Source of the DNA: Candidatus Beckwithbacteria bacterium
GTDB taxonomy: Bacteria > Patescibacteriota > Microgenomatia > UBA1400 > UBA1449
DNA: 9,787 nt
Assembly (NCBI GenBank): GCA_012798485.1
Contig: JAAZND010000076.1
Span: 1-9,787 of the forward strand
Direction of reading: 5' to 3'
This document shows positions 1 through 6,133 of the stretch, in pieces (position 1 is the first letter of the stretch; each line of letters opens with the position of its first letter). The translations under genes were made by a program, and so were the position numbers. A model generated the notes under the pieces. The model made no database searches. It was given only the letters and a program-made list of their open reading frames with translations, and had not been told where the DNA came from.

Positions 1-1413
1 GAAAAAATTGTACCCCAACTTGATGCAGTCACAGCTAAACTTTCTGTTGCTAATGAAGAACTTAAAAAAATTGACCCTAATGATTACCCTGAACAAATTA
101 AGGGAAAAGAGGTGAGAGCTAGAATTTTACAAGCTGAATCTCTAGTTTCTGATGCTACTTTAGCTTTAACTGATGCAAAACCTATTATTGAAGTTTTGCC
201 AGAACTTTTAGGTTATCCTAATTTCAAGCAGTATCTGGTGATTTTTCAAAATGATGGAGAACAAAGACCTACTGGTGGTTTTATGAGTGCTTTTGCAGTT
301 TTAAAAGCAGATAAAGGTAAAATTACGGCTGAAAAAAGCGGAGATATTTATTCTTTGGATGATAAATTTGGACGTAATGTTGCTGCTCCAGAAATTATTC
401 AGAAATATTTAGATGAAAAATCATGGCATTTACGCAATATGAATCTTTCTCCGGACTTCCGTGTTTCTATGACTACTTTTAAAGACGCTTATGATGGACT
501 TCAAGGAGAAACCGAAGTCAGTGGTGTAATTGCAATCAATACTCATGTATTGGAAGAATTAATTAAAGTTATTGGTCCGGTAACGGTCGAAGGTTATGGC
601 ACTTTTACTACAGAGCTAGATGCAAGATGTAATCTTTCTCAAGTGATTTGTGAACTTGAGCATATGATTGATAAACCTTTAGCTACGATGGTTTCTAATC
701 GTAAAAGTACAGTTTTGGGGCCACTTATGCAGCAGATTATGAAACAGGCAATGGGTGGAGGTAAGGAACAAATGGCATCTCTATTTACGCTTGCCATGGA
801 TTTAGTTAAACAAAAACACGTCTTGGCTTATTTTGATGATGAGAAAGAACAAAAAGCTAATGAAATTTTTAATATGGCTGGTAGAATCAAAGATTTTGAT
901 GGCGACTATCTACATATTAATAATGCTAATTTTGGTGGAGCTAAATCTAATTTTTATATCACTCAAGAAGTAGAACAGGAAATTCAGATTGCTGCTGATG
1001 GTACGGTGACTAAAAAACTGTACATTTCCTATAGTCATAATCAGCCAATGGATAATTGTAATTTGGAGGATGGTGATCTATGTCTGTCTGGAATTCAACG
1101 AAATTATTTTCGAGTTTATGTGCCAAAAGGTTCAGTACTTACTGAAGGTTTGGGTAGCGAAGTGGAGATAGATACAGGGGAGGATTTAGGTAAAACCTAT
1201 TTTGATGGTTTCTTTGAATTGCGACCAGAAAGTAAAGCGAAAGTAATGCTAGTTTATACTTTGCCTTTTAAAGTTTCTAATGGTCAAGCATATAAAATGA
1301 TGATTCAAAAACAGGCAGGAGAAAAAGAAATTTCTTATAAAGTAAATTTAAATGGTAAAGAGGAAAATTTCATCGTGAATGAAGATTTAGAAAAAAGTTG
1401 GCAAGTTAACTAA
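1..1413 (+). CDS. DUF4012 family protein, 5' end outside window
   Basis: The frame is open from base 1, so the gene begins upstream and 470 codons are visible. A GTG at 112 is an internal valine codon rather than the likely start, because the frame continues upstream in a helical, charged stretch. Around visible residues 78-94 the block YLVIFQND...RPTGGF matches the signature of DUF4012 (usually YLLLxQNxxExRPTGGF), a family common in CPR and in actinobacterial surface loci. Members normally carry an N-terminal membrane helix and a large exported domain. The helix would lie in the missing part, since no hydrophobic segment is visible here. The C-terminal third is rich in beta-type alternation. 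The biochemical role of the family is not known; an envelope role is inferred from its usual topology. It ends in TAA inside an 18-nt palindrome and is followed after 51 nt by recO. The family call is confident, the function is not. Confidence 0.82.
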   Translation, partial: EKIVPQLDAVTAKLSVANEELKKIDPNDYPEQIKGKEVRARILQAESLVSDATLALTDAKPIIEVLPELLGYPNFKQYLVIFQNDGEQRPTGGFMSAFAVLKADKGKITAEKSGDIYSLDDKFGRNVAAPEIIQKYLDEKSWHLRNMNLSPDFRVSMTTFKDAYDGLQGETEVSGVIAINTHVLEELIKVIGPVTVEGYGTFTTELDARCNLSQVICELEHMIDKPLATMVSNRKSTVLGPLMQQIMKQAMGGGKEQMASLFTLAMDLVKQKHVLAYFDDEKEQKANEIFNMAGRIKDFDGDYLHINNANFGGAKSNFYITQEVEQEIQIAADGTVTKKLYISYSHNQPMDNCNLEDGDLCLSGIQRNYFRVYVPKGSVLTEGLGSEVEIDTGEDLGKTYFDGFFELRPESKAKVMLVYTLPFKVSNGQAYKMMIQKQAGEKEISYKVNLNGKEENFIVNEDLEKSWQVN

Positions 1414-1423
1414 ATTTAGTTAA
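1406..1423. repeat. 18-nt perfect palindrome over the DUF4012 stop codon
   Basis: TTAACTAAATTTAGTTAA is perfectly self-complementary and could form a 7-bp stem with an AATT loop. It contains the TAA stop at 1411-1413. It is not followed directly by a T-run, so it is not a convincing intrinsic terminator. In such AT-rich DNA it may be chance. Confidence 0.35.
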
Positions 1424-1447
1424 AAAGTAATTAGAAAAAAGTACAAG

Positions 1448-1474
1448 CTTTTAACTTTTAACTTTTGACTTTTG
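1448..1474. repeat. Heptamer tandem repeat CTTTTRA, about 3.9 copies
   Basis: Units are CTTTTAA (1448-1454), CTTTTAA (1455-1461), CTTTTGA (1462-1468) and a partial CTTTTG (1469-1474). The array sits exactly at the 5' end of recO. A repeat unit supplies the upstream in-frame stop TAA at 1459-1461, and the next unit supplies the first candidate TTG start at 1465. The layout resembles the short tandem heptamers described in cyanobacteria, but homology is not implied. Confidence 0.6.
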
Positions 1475-2028
1475 TTTTGTCTCGTACCTATACTGTCCAA
1501 GGTTTTATTCTGAAAAGAATTAATTACTGCGAAGCAGACAAAATTATCACGATTTTTACGAGAGAAAAAGGCAAGCAAGTTTTGCTTGCCAAAGGTATTC
1601 GTAAGATTTGTTCACGTCGAGCTGGATGCCTTGAACTTTTTAACCATACTAAAATGATGGTTGCTAAAGGTAAAGGTATGGACATTGTGTGTGATACACA
1701 ACTTGATTGCTGCTATCCAGCTTTTTCTCAAGATTATCATAAAACGCAAATAGCTTATCAAATCATCGAATTAGTCGATAAAATGACCAGAGAAGAGCAA
1801 AGAGAAGAAGAGGTTTATGATCTTTTACACAAAGCTTTTCAGTATCTACAAAAAACAAAACTTGATAAGGCTAAAAAGAATAAAGTTTTGCTCAGATTTA
1901 AATTAAGACTTCTAGATATTTTGGGTTTTGGTTATCCAGAACAAATTAATTTACCAAGTTTGAAATTATATATTGAAGATATTATTGAGAGAAAATTGGT
2001 TGCATCCAAAAGTTTTGCAATGGATTAA
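1465..2028 (+). CDS. recO: DNA repair protein RecO, short form
   Basis: RecO works with RecR to load RecA on SSB-coated single-stranded DNA in the RecF pathway and can anneal strands. The N-terminal block from residue 8, RTYTVQGFILKRINYCEADKII, followed by a TREKGK...LAKGIRK segment, is the RecO OB-fold pattern (about residues 8-85). A helical C-terminal part ends with LLDILGFG. The protein is about 187 aa against roughly 240 for typical RecO. The usual C-terminal CxxC zinc finger is missing, and the end, with a YIEDIIERKL segment, looks like a natural terminus of CPR versions. The frame is closed by TAA at 1459, so no ATG start is possible near the N-terminus. The choice is TTG 1465 or TTG 1477, and 1477 would begin SRTYTVQG, closer to family N-termini. 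No ribosome binding site is visible. The stop lies just before the glyQS leader, so recO overlaps the -35 region of that promoter. Confidence 0.82.
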   Translation: MTFVLSRTYTVQGFILKRINYCEADKIITIFTREKGKQVLLAKGIRKICSRRAGCLELFNHTKMMVAKGKGMDIVCDTQLDCCYPAFSQDYHKTQIAYQIIELVDKMTREEQREEEVYDLLHKAFQYLQKTKLDKAKKNKVLLRFKLRLLDILGFGYPEQINLPSLKLYIEDIIERKLVASKSFAMD

Positions 2029-2041
2029 TTTTTGCTATAAT
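2013..2041 (+). promoter_or_regulatory. Promoter of the T-box/glyQS unit
   Basis: TATAAT at 2036-2041 is a perfect -10, preceded by TGC (2033-2035), which makes an extended -10. The -35 is weaker: TTTTGC at 2013-2018 with a 17-nt spacer, or TTGCAA at 2015-2020 with 15. The predicted start is near A2048/G2049, directly at the foot of the first leader hairpin. The -35 region lies inside the end of recO. Confidence 0.7.
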
Positions 2042-2047
2042 AAATGC

Positions 2048-2189
2048 AGTCGTCTTTGGCAAGCGATTTTTTAAAATTTATTTAAATCAAGAAGCTTCGT
2101 TTAAACGAGGAAGTAGGGTGGAACCGCGATTCTTTTTTTTAGAACCGTCCCTACAGAGTAATTTTTTTACTTTGTAGAGACGGTTTTTT
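2048..2189 (+). promoter_or_regulatory. Compact glycine T-box riboswitch
   Basis: This leader senses uncharged tRNA-Gly and controls glyQS transcription. The invariant T-box motif AGGGTGGAACCGCG is at 2115-2128. Its UGGA (2119-2122) complements a UCCA acceptor end, and U73 is the usual discriminator of bacterial tRNA-Gly. An antiterminator can form between 2113-2118 and 2149-2154 (6 bp), with 2119-2125 bulged, then 2126-2128 with 2146-2148 and 2130-2133 with 2141-2144. The competing terminator uses 2143-2161. A second hairpin, CTTCGT/ACGAGG with a TTAA loop, spans 2095-2110. Upstream, the only candidate Stem I is a 6-bp hairpin (2050-2052 with 2064-2066; 2054-2056 with 2061-2063; bulged T2053) whose loop TGGC carries the glycine codon GGC (2058-2060), followed by A. 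No kink-turn or distal Stem I is seen. The riboswitch call is firm; the specifier assignment is inferred. Confidence 0.9.
2143..2189 (+). terminator. Regulated terminator of the T-box leader
   Basis: A 19-nt arm (2143-2161) pairs with 2167-2185 with one C-A mismatch and one G-U pair, a 5-T loop, and a T-run at 2184-2189. Its 5' arm includes all the bases needed for the antiterminator, so the two folds exclude each other. About 78 nt of very AT-rich sequence separate it from the glyQS ATG. Confidence 0.9.
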
Positions 2190-2267
2190 AATGACTTAAT
2201 TATTTTTTTTAAAATAAAGATTAAGTTTAAAAATTTTTAATTTTTAATTTTAATTTTTATTTAAGGT

Positions 2268-3632
2268 ATGTCAGATTTGATGCAAAAAATAGTGGCCTTA
2301 ACCAAACGCCGAGGATTTATTTTCCCTTCTTCCGAAATTTATGGAGGATTTGCTGCTGTCTATGATTACGGACCTTTAGGCGTAGAGTTATCAAAAAATA
2401 TCAAAGAAGCTTGGTGGAGAAATATGGTACAACTTCGCGAAGATATTGTTGGACTTGATTCTGCTATCGTTATGCATCCAAAAATTTGGGAAGCTAGTGG
2501 ACATGTTTCTGGATTTTCTGACCCATTGGTTGAGTGTAAAAGCTGTCATGCTCGAAGTAGAGTCGACCATCTTTTAGAATCAATTGGAGTGAAGGCTGAT
2601 GAGAAAATGAGTGAGGAAGAAATTAACCAGCTTTTTACAGATAATAAAGATAAAGTTAAATGTCCAGGATGTGGTAAGTCAGATTTTACTGATGTTAAAA
2701 AATTTAATCTTCTAGTTAAAACTAATCTTGGAAATTTCACTAATGATTGGGATAAAGAGCCTACCTATTTACGTGGAGAAACCTGCCAGGGAATTTATGT
2801 CAATTTTCGTAATGCCTTAGATTCAACTCGCGTCAAAATTCCCTTTGGGATTGCTCAAATTGGGAAAGCTTTTCGCAATGAAATTACAGCTCGTCAGTTT
2901 ATTTTTCGTACACGTGAATTTGAACAAATGGAAATGCAGTATTTTGTGCATCCAGAAAAGGAAATGGAAGAATATGAAAAACTCAAAGAATATCGTTGGC
3001 AGTTTTATTTAAATTTAGGGATAAAACCAGAAAACCTGAAATGGCACGAACATGAAAATTTGGTTTTTTATGCTAAAGCTGCTTTTGATATTGAATATAA
3101 TTTTCCTTTTGGTTTTGCTGAACTGGAGGGAGTACACGCTCGAGGTAATTATGATCTTACTCAACATCAGAAATTTTCTGGTCAAAATCTGGAATATGTT
3201 GATCCATTTACTCAGGAGAAATATCTGCCTCATATTATTGAATCATCAGTAGGAGTGGGAAGAACAATGTTAGCAATTCTTTCTGAGGCTTATAGAGAGG
3301 AAGGAGAGCGAATTTATTTACAATTGCCATATAAATTAGCACCATACAAAGTGGCTGTTTTCCCTCTGGTTAAAAATAAACCAGAAATTGTTGCTAAAGC
3401 CCAGGAGATTTTGAAAACTTTACAACCTCAATATATGACTGCCTGGGATGAACGAGGAAATATTGGGAAAAGATATTACGCTCAGGATGAAATTGGAACG
3501 CCATTTTGCCTTACAGTTGATTACGAGACTTTAGAAGATAATACTATTACAGTGAGGAATCGTGATACAATGGTTCAAGAGAGAATAAATCTTGCAAACC
3601 TTTCTCAGTTTTTAGCAGGGAAATTTAGTTAA
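2268..3632 (+). CDS. glyQS: Glycine--tRNA ligase, alpha2 (single-chain) type
   Basis: This enzyme charges tRNA-Gly with glycine using ATP in the cytoplasm. At 454 aa it is the homodimeric class II form rather than the alpha2-beta2 form. The N-terminus KRRGFIFPSSEIYGG (residues 13-27) and YDYGPLG (32-38) are characteristic. Cysteine pairs at 90/93 and 132/135 are a likely zinc site. YLRGETCQG (168-176) corresponds to the usual LRPETAQG block. Motif 2 is FRNEI (202-206) to FRTREFEQ (213-220). Motif 3 is ESSVGVGR (325-332), with the expected arginine at 332. The anticodon-binding domain fills about residues 355-450. The AAGG next to the ATG is too close to serve as a Shine-Dalgarno. A glycine T-box directly upstream independently supports the substrate. 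The two short antisense frames inside this gene are not believable genes. Confidence 0.96.
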   Translation: MSDLMQKIVALTKRRGFIFPSSEIYGGFAAVYDYGPLGVELSKNIKEAWWRNMVQLREDIVGLDSAIVMHPKIWEASGHVSGFSDPLVECKSCHARSRVDHLLESIGVKADEKMSEEEINQLFTDNKDKVKCPGCGKSDFTDVKKFNLLVKTNLGNFTNDWDKEPTYLRGETCQGIYVNFRNALDSTRVKIPFGIAQIGKAFRNEITARQFIFRTREFEQMEMQYFVHPEKEMEEYEKLKEYRWQFYLNLGIKPENLKWHEHENLVFYAKAAFDIEYNFPFGFAELEGVHARGNYDLTQHQKFSGQNLEYVDPFTQEKYLPHIIESSVGVGRTMLAILSEAYREEGERIYLQLPYKLAPYKVAVFPLVKNKPEIVAKAQEILKTLQPQYMTAWDERGNIGKRYYAQDEIGTPFCLTVDYETLEDNTITVRNRDTMVQERINLANLSQFLAGKFS

Positions 3633-3686
3633 TAATTATTTAATTGTTAATTTTTTAGAAATTAGAGCAATTAGATTAATTATTAA
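3629..3686. repeat. AT-only inverted repeat between glyQS and the next gene
   Basis: TTAATAATTA (3629-3638) pairs perfectly with 3677-3686, and TAATTG (3641-3646) pairs with CAATTA (3668-3673). Together these give 16 bp with a small internal loop and a 21-nt apical loop. It starts on the glyQS stop codon and ends 7 nt before the next ATG, followed by TTTTATC. It may be a weak terminator or leader structure, but base composition makes chance pairing likely. Confidence 0.35.
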
Positions 3687-3693
3687 TTTTATC

Positions 3694-4512
3694 ATGAAAT
3701 TTAATAAAAAATTTTTACCAGTTATAATTGCTGTTCCCATCGTTATTATTTTAGTTTTGGTTTATTTTTTGGTTCTTAGAAAAGTAAATCCAAACACTAA
3801 AGCAGTTGAACAAGTGGAAACTCCTCCAAGTGTTGCTAAAATCAATGATATGGCTTTAGCTCAAAGACCATATGTCGAGCTTATTCCTCATAGCAATAAA
3901 GCTACTTGTGATGGAGTAGATCTTAATATTACCAATCTGAAAAATGGAGAAGAAAAAGCAGAATATGAGCTTGAATACACTACAGAAAAATTGATTCAAG
4001 GAGTGTTTGGCAATCGAGATTTGGTCAAACAGGAAGAGCATAAGCCCTTGGAGTTTGGTACTTGTTCCAAAGGAGCTTGTAAATGTGACAACGATATCAA
4101 TGGTGGAAGTTTAAAATTGACTTTTACAGGGAAAATTAATTATGTTTTAAAAGGAGACTTTAAAGTTGGCAGTATTGCAGATAATAAAGGGATTCTGGTT
4201 TCCAAAGACGTGAGACTTTCTTTAGATTTAAATGGAGCAATTGACGACAAACAAAGAGTAATGATTGCATCCACCATGGGTTTACCAGCAGATTTGAGCA
4301 GTAAAGTAATTTTAGGTCCTTATGGGATTTTTGTGCAAGATTTGGCTAAATTTGAAAAACCTTTGAAAGTATCTTTGCAATCTAAAGATGTAGCTACGGG
4401 TAAAGTGCAATTCTGGGACGGAACAAAATGGAATGTTTTAACAACTCAGATAAATGCTGATAAAGCTGAATTTACTATCGAAAAAACAGGAGTAATTGTC
4501 TTGACTGAATAA
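3694..4512 (+). CDS. Membrane-anchored protein of unknown function
   Basis: I do not recognise this 272-aa protein. Three lysines at residues 2-6 are followed by a hydrophobic helix at about 8-28 and then a linker with PNT and TPPS. This indicates an N-terminal anchor with the bulk outside the membrane. No lipobox cysteine is present. The outer part (about 55-272) alternates polar and hydrophobic residues as in beta-sandwich proteins. It has four cysteines at 72, 124, 129 and 131; the last three form a CSKGACKCDND cluster that could bind metal or form disulfides. The C-terminal block FWDGTKWN...FTIEKTGVIVL resembles the closing strands of beta-sandwich modules often seen in CPR surface proteins; this is an impression, not a family match. 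It lies between glyQS and a strong terminator, so it may be co-transcribed with glyQS. The ATG has no Shine-Dalgarno. Confidence 0.75.
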   Translation: MKFNKKFLPVIIAVPIVIILVLVYFLVLRKVNPNTKAVEQVETPPSVAKINDMALAQRPYVELIPHSNKATCDGVDLNITNLKNGEEKAEYELEYTTEKLIQGVFGNRDLVKQEEHKPLEFGTCSKGACKCDNDINGGSLKLTFTGKINYVLKGDFKVGSIADNKGILVSKDVRLSLDLNGAIDDKQRVMIASTMGLPADLSSKVILGPYGIFVQDLAKFEKPLKVSLQSKDVATGKVQFWDGTKWNVLTTQINADKAEFTIEKTGVIVLTE

Positions 4513-4519
4513 CGATGTT

Positions 4520-4550
4520 ATTTTGAACTTGTAGAATACAAGGTCAAAAT
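4520..4550. repeat. Hairpin after the unknown membrane protein gene
   Basis: ATTTTGA (4520-4526) pairs with 4544-4550 and CTTGT (4528-4532) with ACAAG (4538-4542), with one A-G mismatch and an AGAAT loop. That makes 12 bp starting 8 nt after the stop codon. No T-run follows directly. It could protect the 3' end of the transcript ahead of the strong terminator, or be a dispersed palindrome. Confidence 0.5.
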
Positions 4551-4565
4551 CTTTCTTTACTTTTT

Positions 4566-4595
4566 AAAAAGACGCGCGAAAGCGCGTCTTTTTTT
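4566..4595 (+). terminator. Strong intrinsic terminator with GAAA loop
   Basis: GACGCGC (4571-4577) and GCGCGTC (4582-4588) form a perfect GC-rich stem closed by a GAAA tetraloop. Flanking A5 (4566-4570) and a T7 run (4589-4595) extend it to about 12 bp. It also fits a terminator read from the other strand. It separates the glyQS side from the mraZ unit. Confidence 0.93.
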
Positions 4596-4676
4596 ATTGC
4601 TTTTATTACTTTTATAAAAAAACTAAATTGCGTGAAAAGTGCTGTAAATATTACTCTTTTTGCCTAGTTTTCACAC

Positions 4677-4705
4677 TTGACACCTCTGTTAGATTACTTC
4701 ATAAT
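4677..4705 (+). promoter_or_regulatory. Promoter of the mraZ-rsmH-ftsL-ftsI unit
   Basis: TTGACA (4677-4682) is a perfect -35. A 17-nt spacer leads to CATAAT (4700-4705), five of six to the -10 consensus. The predicted start is near 4712, giving a leader of about 68 nt before the mraZ ATG. It follows the terminator at 4566-4595, as expected for an independent unit. Confidence 0.8.
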
Positions 4706-4730
4706 GGTGATAGATGGTGAAAAGTGGTGA
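4705..4730 (+). promoter_or_regulatory. Putative MraZ operator: three TGGTGA repeats at 10-bp spacing
   Basis: TGGTGA occurs at 4705-4710, 4715-4720 and 4725-4730, an exact 10-bp period (one helical turn). In E. coli, MraZ binds tandem TGGGN repeats with 5-nt spacers upstream of its own gene, and mollicute MraZ boxes are built on AAGTGG-type repeats. The array starts on the last base of the -10 and covers the predicted start site, so binding should block initiation. The 10-mer GTGAAAAGTG at 4717-4726 recurs at 4632-4641, and TTTTCAC at 4668-4674 is its partial inverse next to the -35. Binding by this MraZ is inferred. Confidence 0.75.
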
Positions 4731-4747
4731 ATAAATATAGACTAGAG

Positions 4748-4768
4748 ATGCTGAAATAAATTCAGCAT
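4748..4768. repeat. Palindrome in the mraZ leader
   Basis: ATGCTGAA (4748-4755) and TTCAGCAT (4761-4768) form a perfect 8-bp stem with an ATAAA loop, 11 nt before the mraZ start codon. The form (GATGCTGAA...TTCAGCATGAC) resembles palindromes often seen scattered in bacterial intergenic regions. It may be a copy of a dispersed repeat, a translational control hairpin, or both. Confidence 0.6.
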
Positions 4769-4779
4769 GACAAAGAAAA

Positions 4780-5220
4780 ATGTACTTAGGAAATTACCAA
4801 ACCAGATTTGATCAGCAAAAAGGAAGAACGGCAATACCTAGCTCTTTTAGAAAACAACTTGGCAAAAAAGCAATTATCACCAAAGGCTATGAAAATTCTT
4901 TAATGATTATCCCAGTTAATGATTGGGAAAAAGTCATAGGTAAAGTTTTGGACGAGAATTTTTTGAGCGGATTTTCACGCCAAACTGAAAGATTTCTTTT
5001 GGGAAATGCTTTCGAAATCAGTTTTGATTCTCAAGGAAGATTTATTATCCCAGTAAATTTAAGAGAATATGCCAAGTTAGAAAATGAAACCATTTTTGTC
5101 GGCGTCGGCAATCGTGTCGAAATGTGGGACAAAAAAGTTTGGGAGAAAAATAATCAATATCTTGATGAGAACATTGCCCAGCTCTCGGAAAAACTAGATG
5201 AAAAACAACGAACAAAATAA
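4780..5220 (+). CDS. mraZ: Transcriptional regulator MraZ
   Basis: MraZ is a ring-forming DNA-binding protein with two SpoVT-AbrB-like domains that represses the division and cell wall cluster it heads. At 146 aa it has the usual length. The first repeat is YQTRFDQQKGRTAIPSSFR (residues 6-24). The second contains FDSQGRFIIP, with D83 and R87 forming the family DxxxR motif. In the first repeat the residue five places before the equivalent of the conserved GR is Gln12, while Asp11 is one place further out, so the first DxxxR is atypical. Position at the head of rsmH-ftsL-ftsI is the classical context. The TGGTGA array over its promoter suggests autorepression. The ATG at 4780 starts MYLGNY at the normal family N-terminus; upstream AAAGAAAA is at best a weak ribosome site. 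It overlaps rsmH by 23 nt, suggesting translational coupling. Confidence 0.94.
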   Translation: MYLGNYQTRFDQQKGRTAIPSSFRKQLGKKAIITKGYENSLMIIPVNDWEKVIGKVLDENFLSGFSRQTERFLLGNAFEISFDSQGRFIIPVNLREYAKLENETIFVGVGNRVEMWDKKVWEKNNQYLDENIAQLSEKLDEKQRTK

Positions 5221-6103
5221 TTTTCATAAACCTGTTCTTTTACAAGAAGTTATAAATTACTTACAGATTCAATCTGATAAATGGTATGTCGACTGTACTT
5301 TGGGTAGCGGGGGACATAGTGAAGCTATTTTAAAATTAGGCGGTAAAGTTTTAGCAATTGATCAGGATCAGGAAGCCATTGATTTTGCCAAAGAAAGATT
5401 AGCCAAAAATTGTCCAAAGGGAACTTTTAAAATTGTCAGAGCCAATTTTGCCTCGCTTAAAAAAATAATTGAAGAAAATCAGCTTGAAGTCCAAGGAGTG
5501 TTATTTGACCTAGGCGTTTCAACTTATCAGTTGACTGGGAATGGTAGAGGTTTTTCTTTTCAAGTCGAAGAATCTTTGGACATGCGTATGGATCCCGAAA
5601 ATCAAACAGTCACAGCCGCTGACTTAGTAAACGGCCTTTACGAAAATGAACTGGAAAAACTTATTACAGAATATGGACAAGACAGGCTGGCTAAATCAAT
5701 TGCTAGAGCTATTGTGCTTGAGCGCAAAATCCAGGCAATTAGAACTACCACTGAGTTAAGAGAGATCATTGAAAACATATATCGCCGAAAATACAGCAGT
5801 AAGAGTTTTAGAAATCCAGCAACTAAAACTTTTCAAGCTTTGAGAATAGCCGTAAATGACGAACTGAATAATTTTAAAAAAGCACTCAAAGTATCTTTAA
5901 AAATTCTAAGTCCAAAAGGACGAATTGCTGTCATTAGTTTTCATGAGTTGGAAGACAGAATTGTGAAACATCAATTTTTAGCTTGGCAGGAAAACGAATT
6001 GGGACAGATTATTGCCAAAAAACCAATTGTCCCAGAGCTTAAAGAAATTATTAACAACCCAAATTCTCGCAGTAGTAAATTAAGAATTTTTGAAAAAAAT
6101 TAA
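5198..6103 (+). CDS. rsmH: 16S rRNA (cytosine(1402)-N(4))-methyltransferase RsmH
   Basis: RsmH (MraW) methylates N4 of C1402 in the 16S rRNA decoding centre using S-adenosylmethionine. At 301 aa it is close to the usual size. The N-terminus HKPVLLQEVINYL (residues 10-22) is typical. The SAM-binding motif VDCTLGSGGH is at 31-40 and the acidic ribose-binding residue D55 is in AIDQD. Further blocks are FDLGVSTYQLTGNGRGFSF with a following LDMRMD, then FQALRIAVNDEL, VISFHELEDRIVK and a C-terminal NPNSRSSKLRIFEK close to the family's RSAKLR end. The start at 5198 lies within mraZ, a 23-nt overlap; a GGA about 9 nt upstream is the only hint of a ribosome site. It is co-transcribed with mraZ and ftsL. 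Confidence 0.96.
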   Translation: MKNNEQNNFHKPVLLQEVINYLQIQSDKWYVDCTLGSGGHSEAILKLGGKVLAIDQDQEAIDFAKERLAKNCPKGTFKIVRANFASLKKIIEENQLEVQGVLFDLGVSTYQLTGNGRGFSFQVEESLDMRMDPENQTVTAADLVNGLYENELEKLITEYGQDRLAKSIARAIVLERKIQAIRTTTELREIIENIYRRKYSSKSFRNPATKTFQALRIAVNDELNNFKKALKVSLKILSPKGRIAVISFHELEDRIVKHQFLAWQENELGQIIAKKPIVPELKEIINNPNSRSSKLRIFEKN

Positions 6104-6133
6104 AAACATATTTTCAAAAATCAACTGCCCAAA

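Noticed and set aside
2546..2740. Antisense open frame of 64 codons inside glyQS
   Set aside because: It lies entirely opposite a strongly conserved coding region, has no recognisable motif and no start signals.
3015..3252. Two overlapping open frames (72 codons minus, 66 codons plus) inside glyQS
   Set aside because: Both are out-of-frame shadows of the conserved synthetase; their hydrophobic look comes from AT-rich codons.
3856..4041. Antisense frame of 61 codons opposite the unknown membrane protein
   Set aside because: No motif or start signal, Phe/Ile/Lys-biased as expected for the complement of AT-rich coding DNA.
5045..5227. Antisense frame across the mraZ-rsmH junction
   Set aside because: It opposes two well supported genes and has no family features.
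6087..6120. 10-bp inverted repeat TTTTTGAAAA/TTTTCAAAAA around the rsmH stop
   Set aside because: It consists almost wholly of A and T runs with a 14-nt loop, lies inside an operon, and is expected by chance here.
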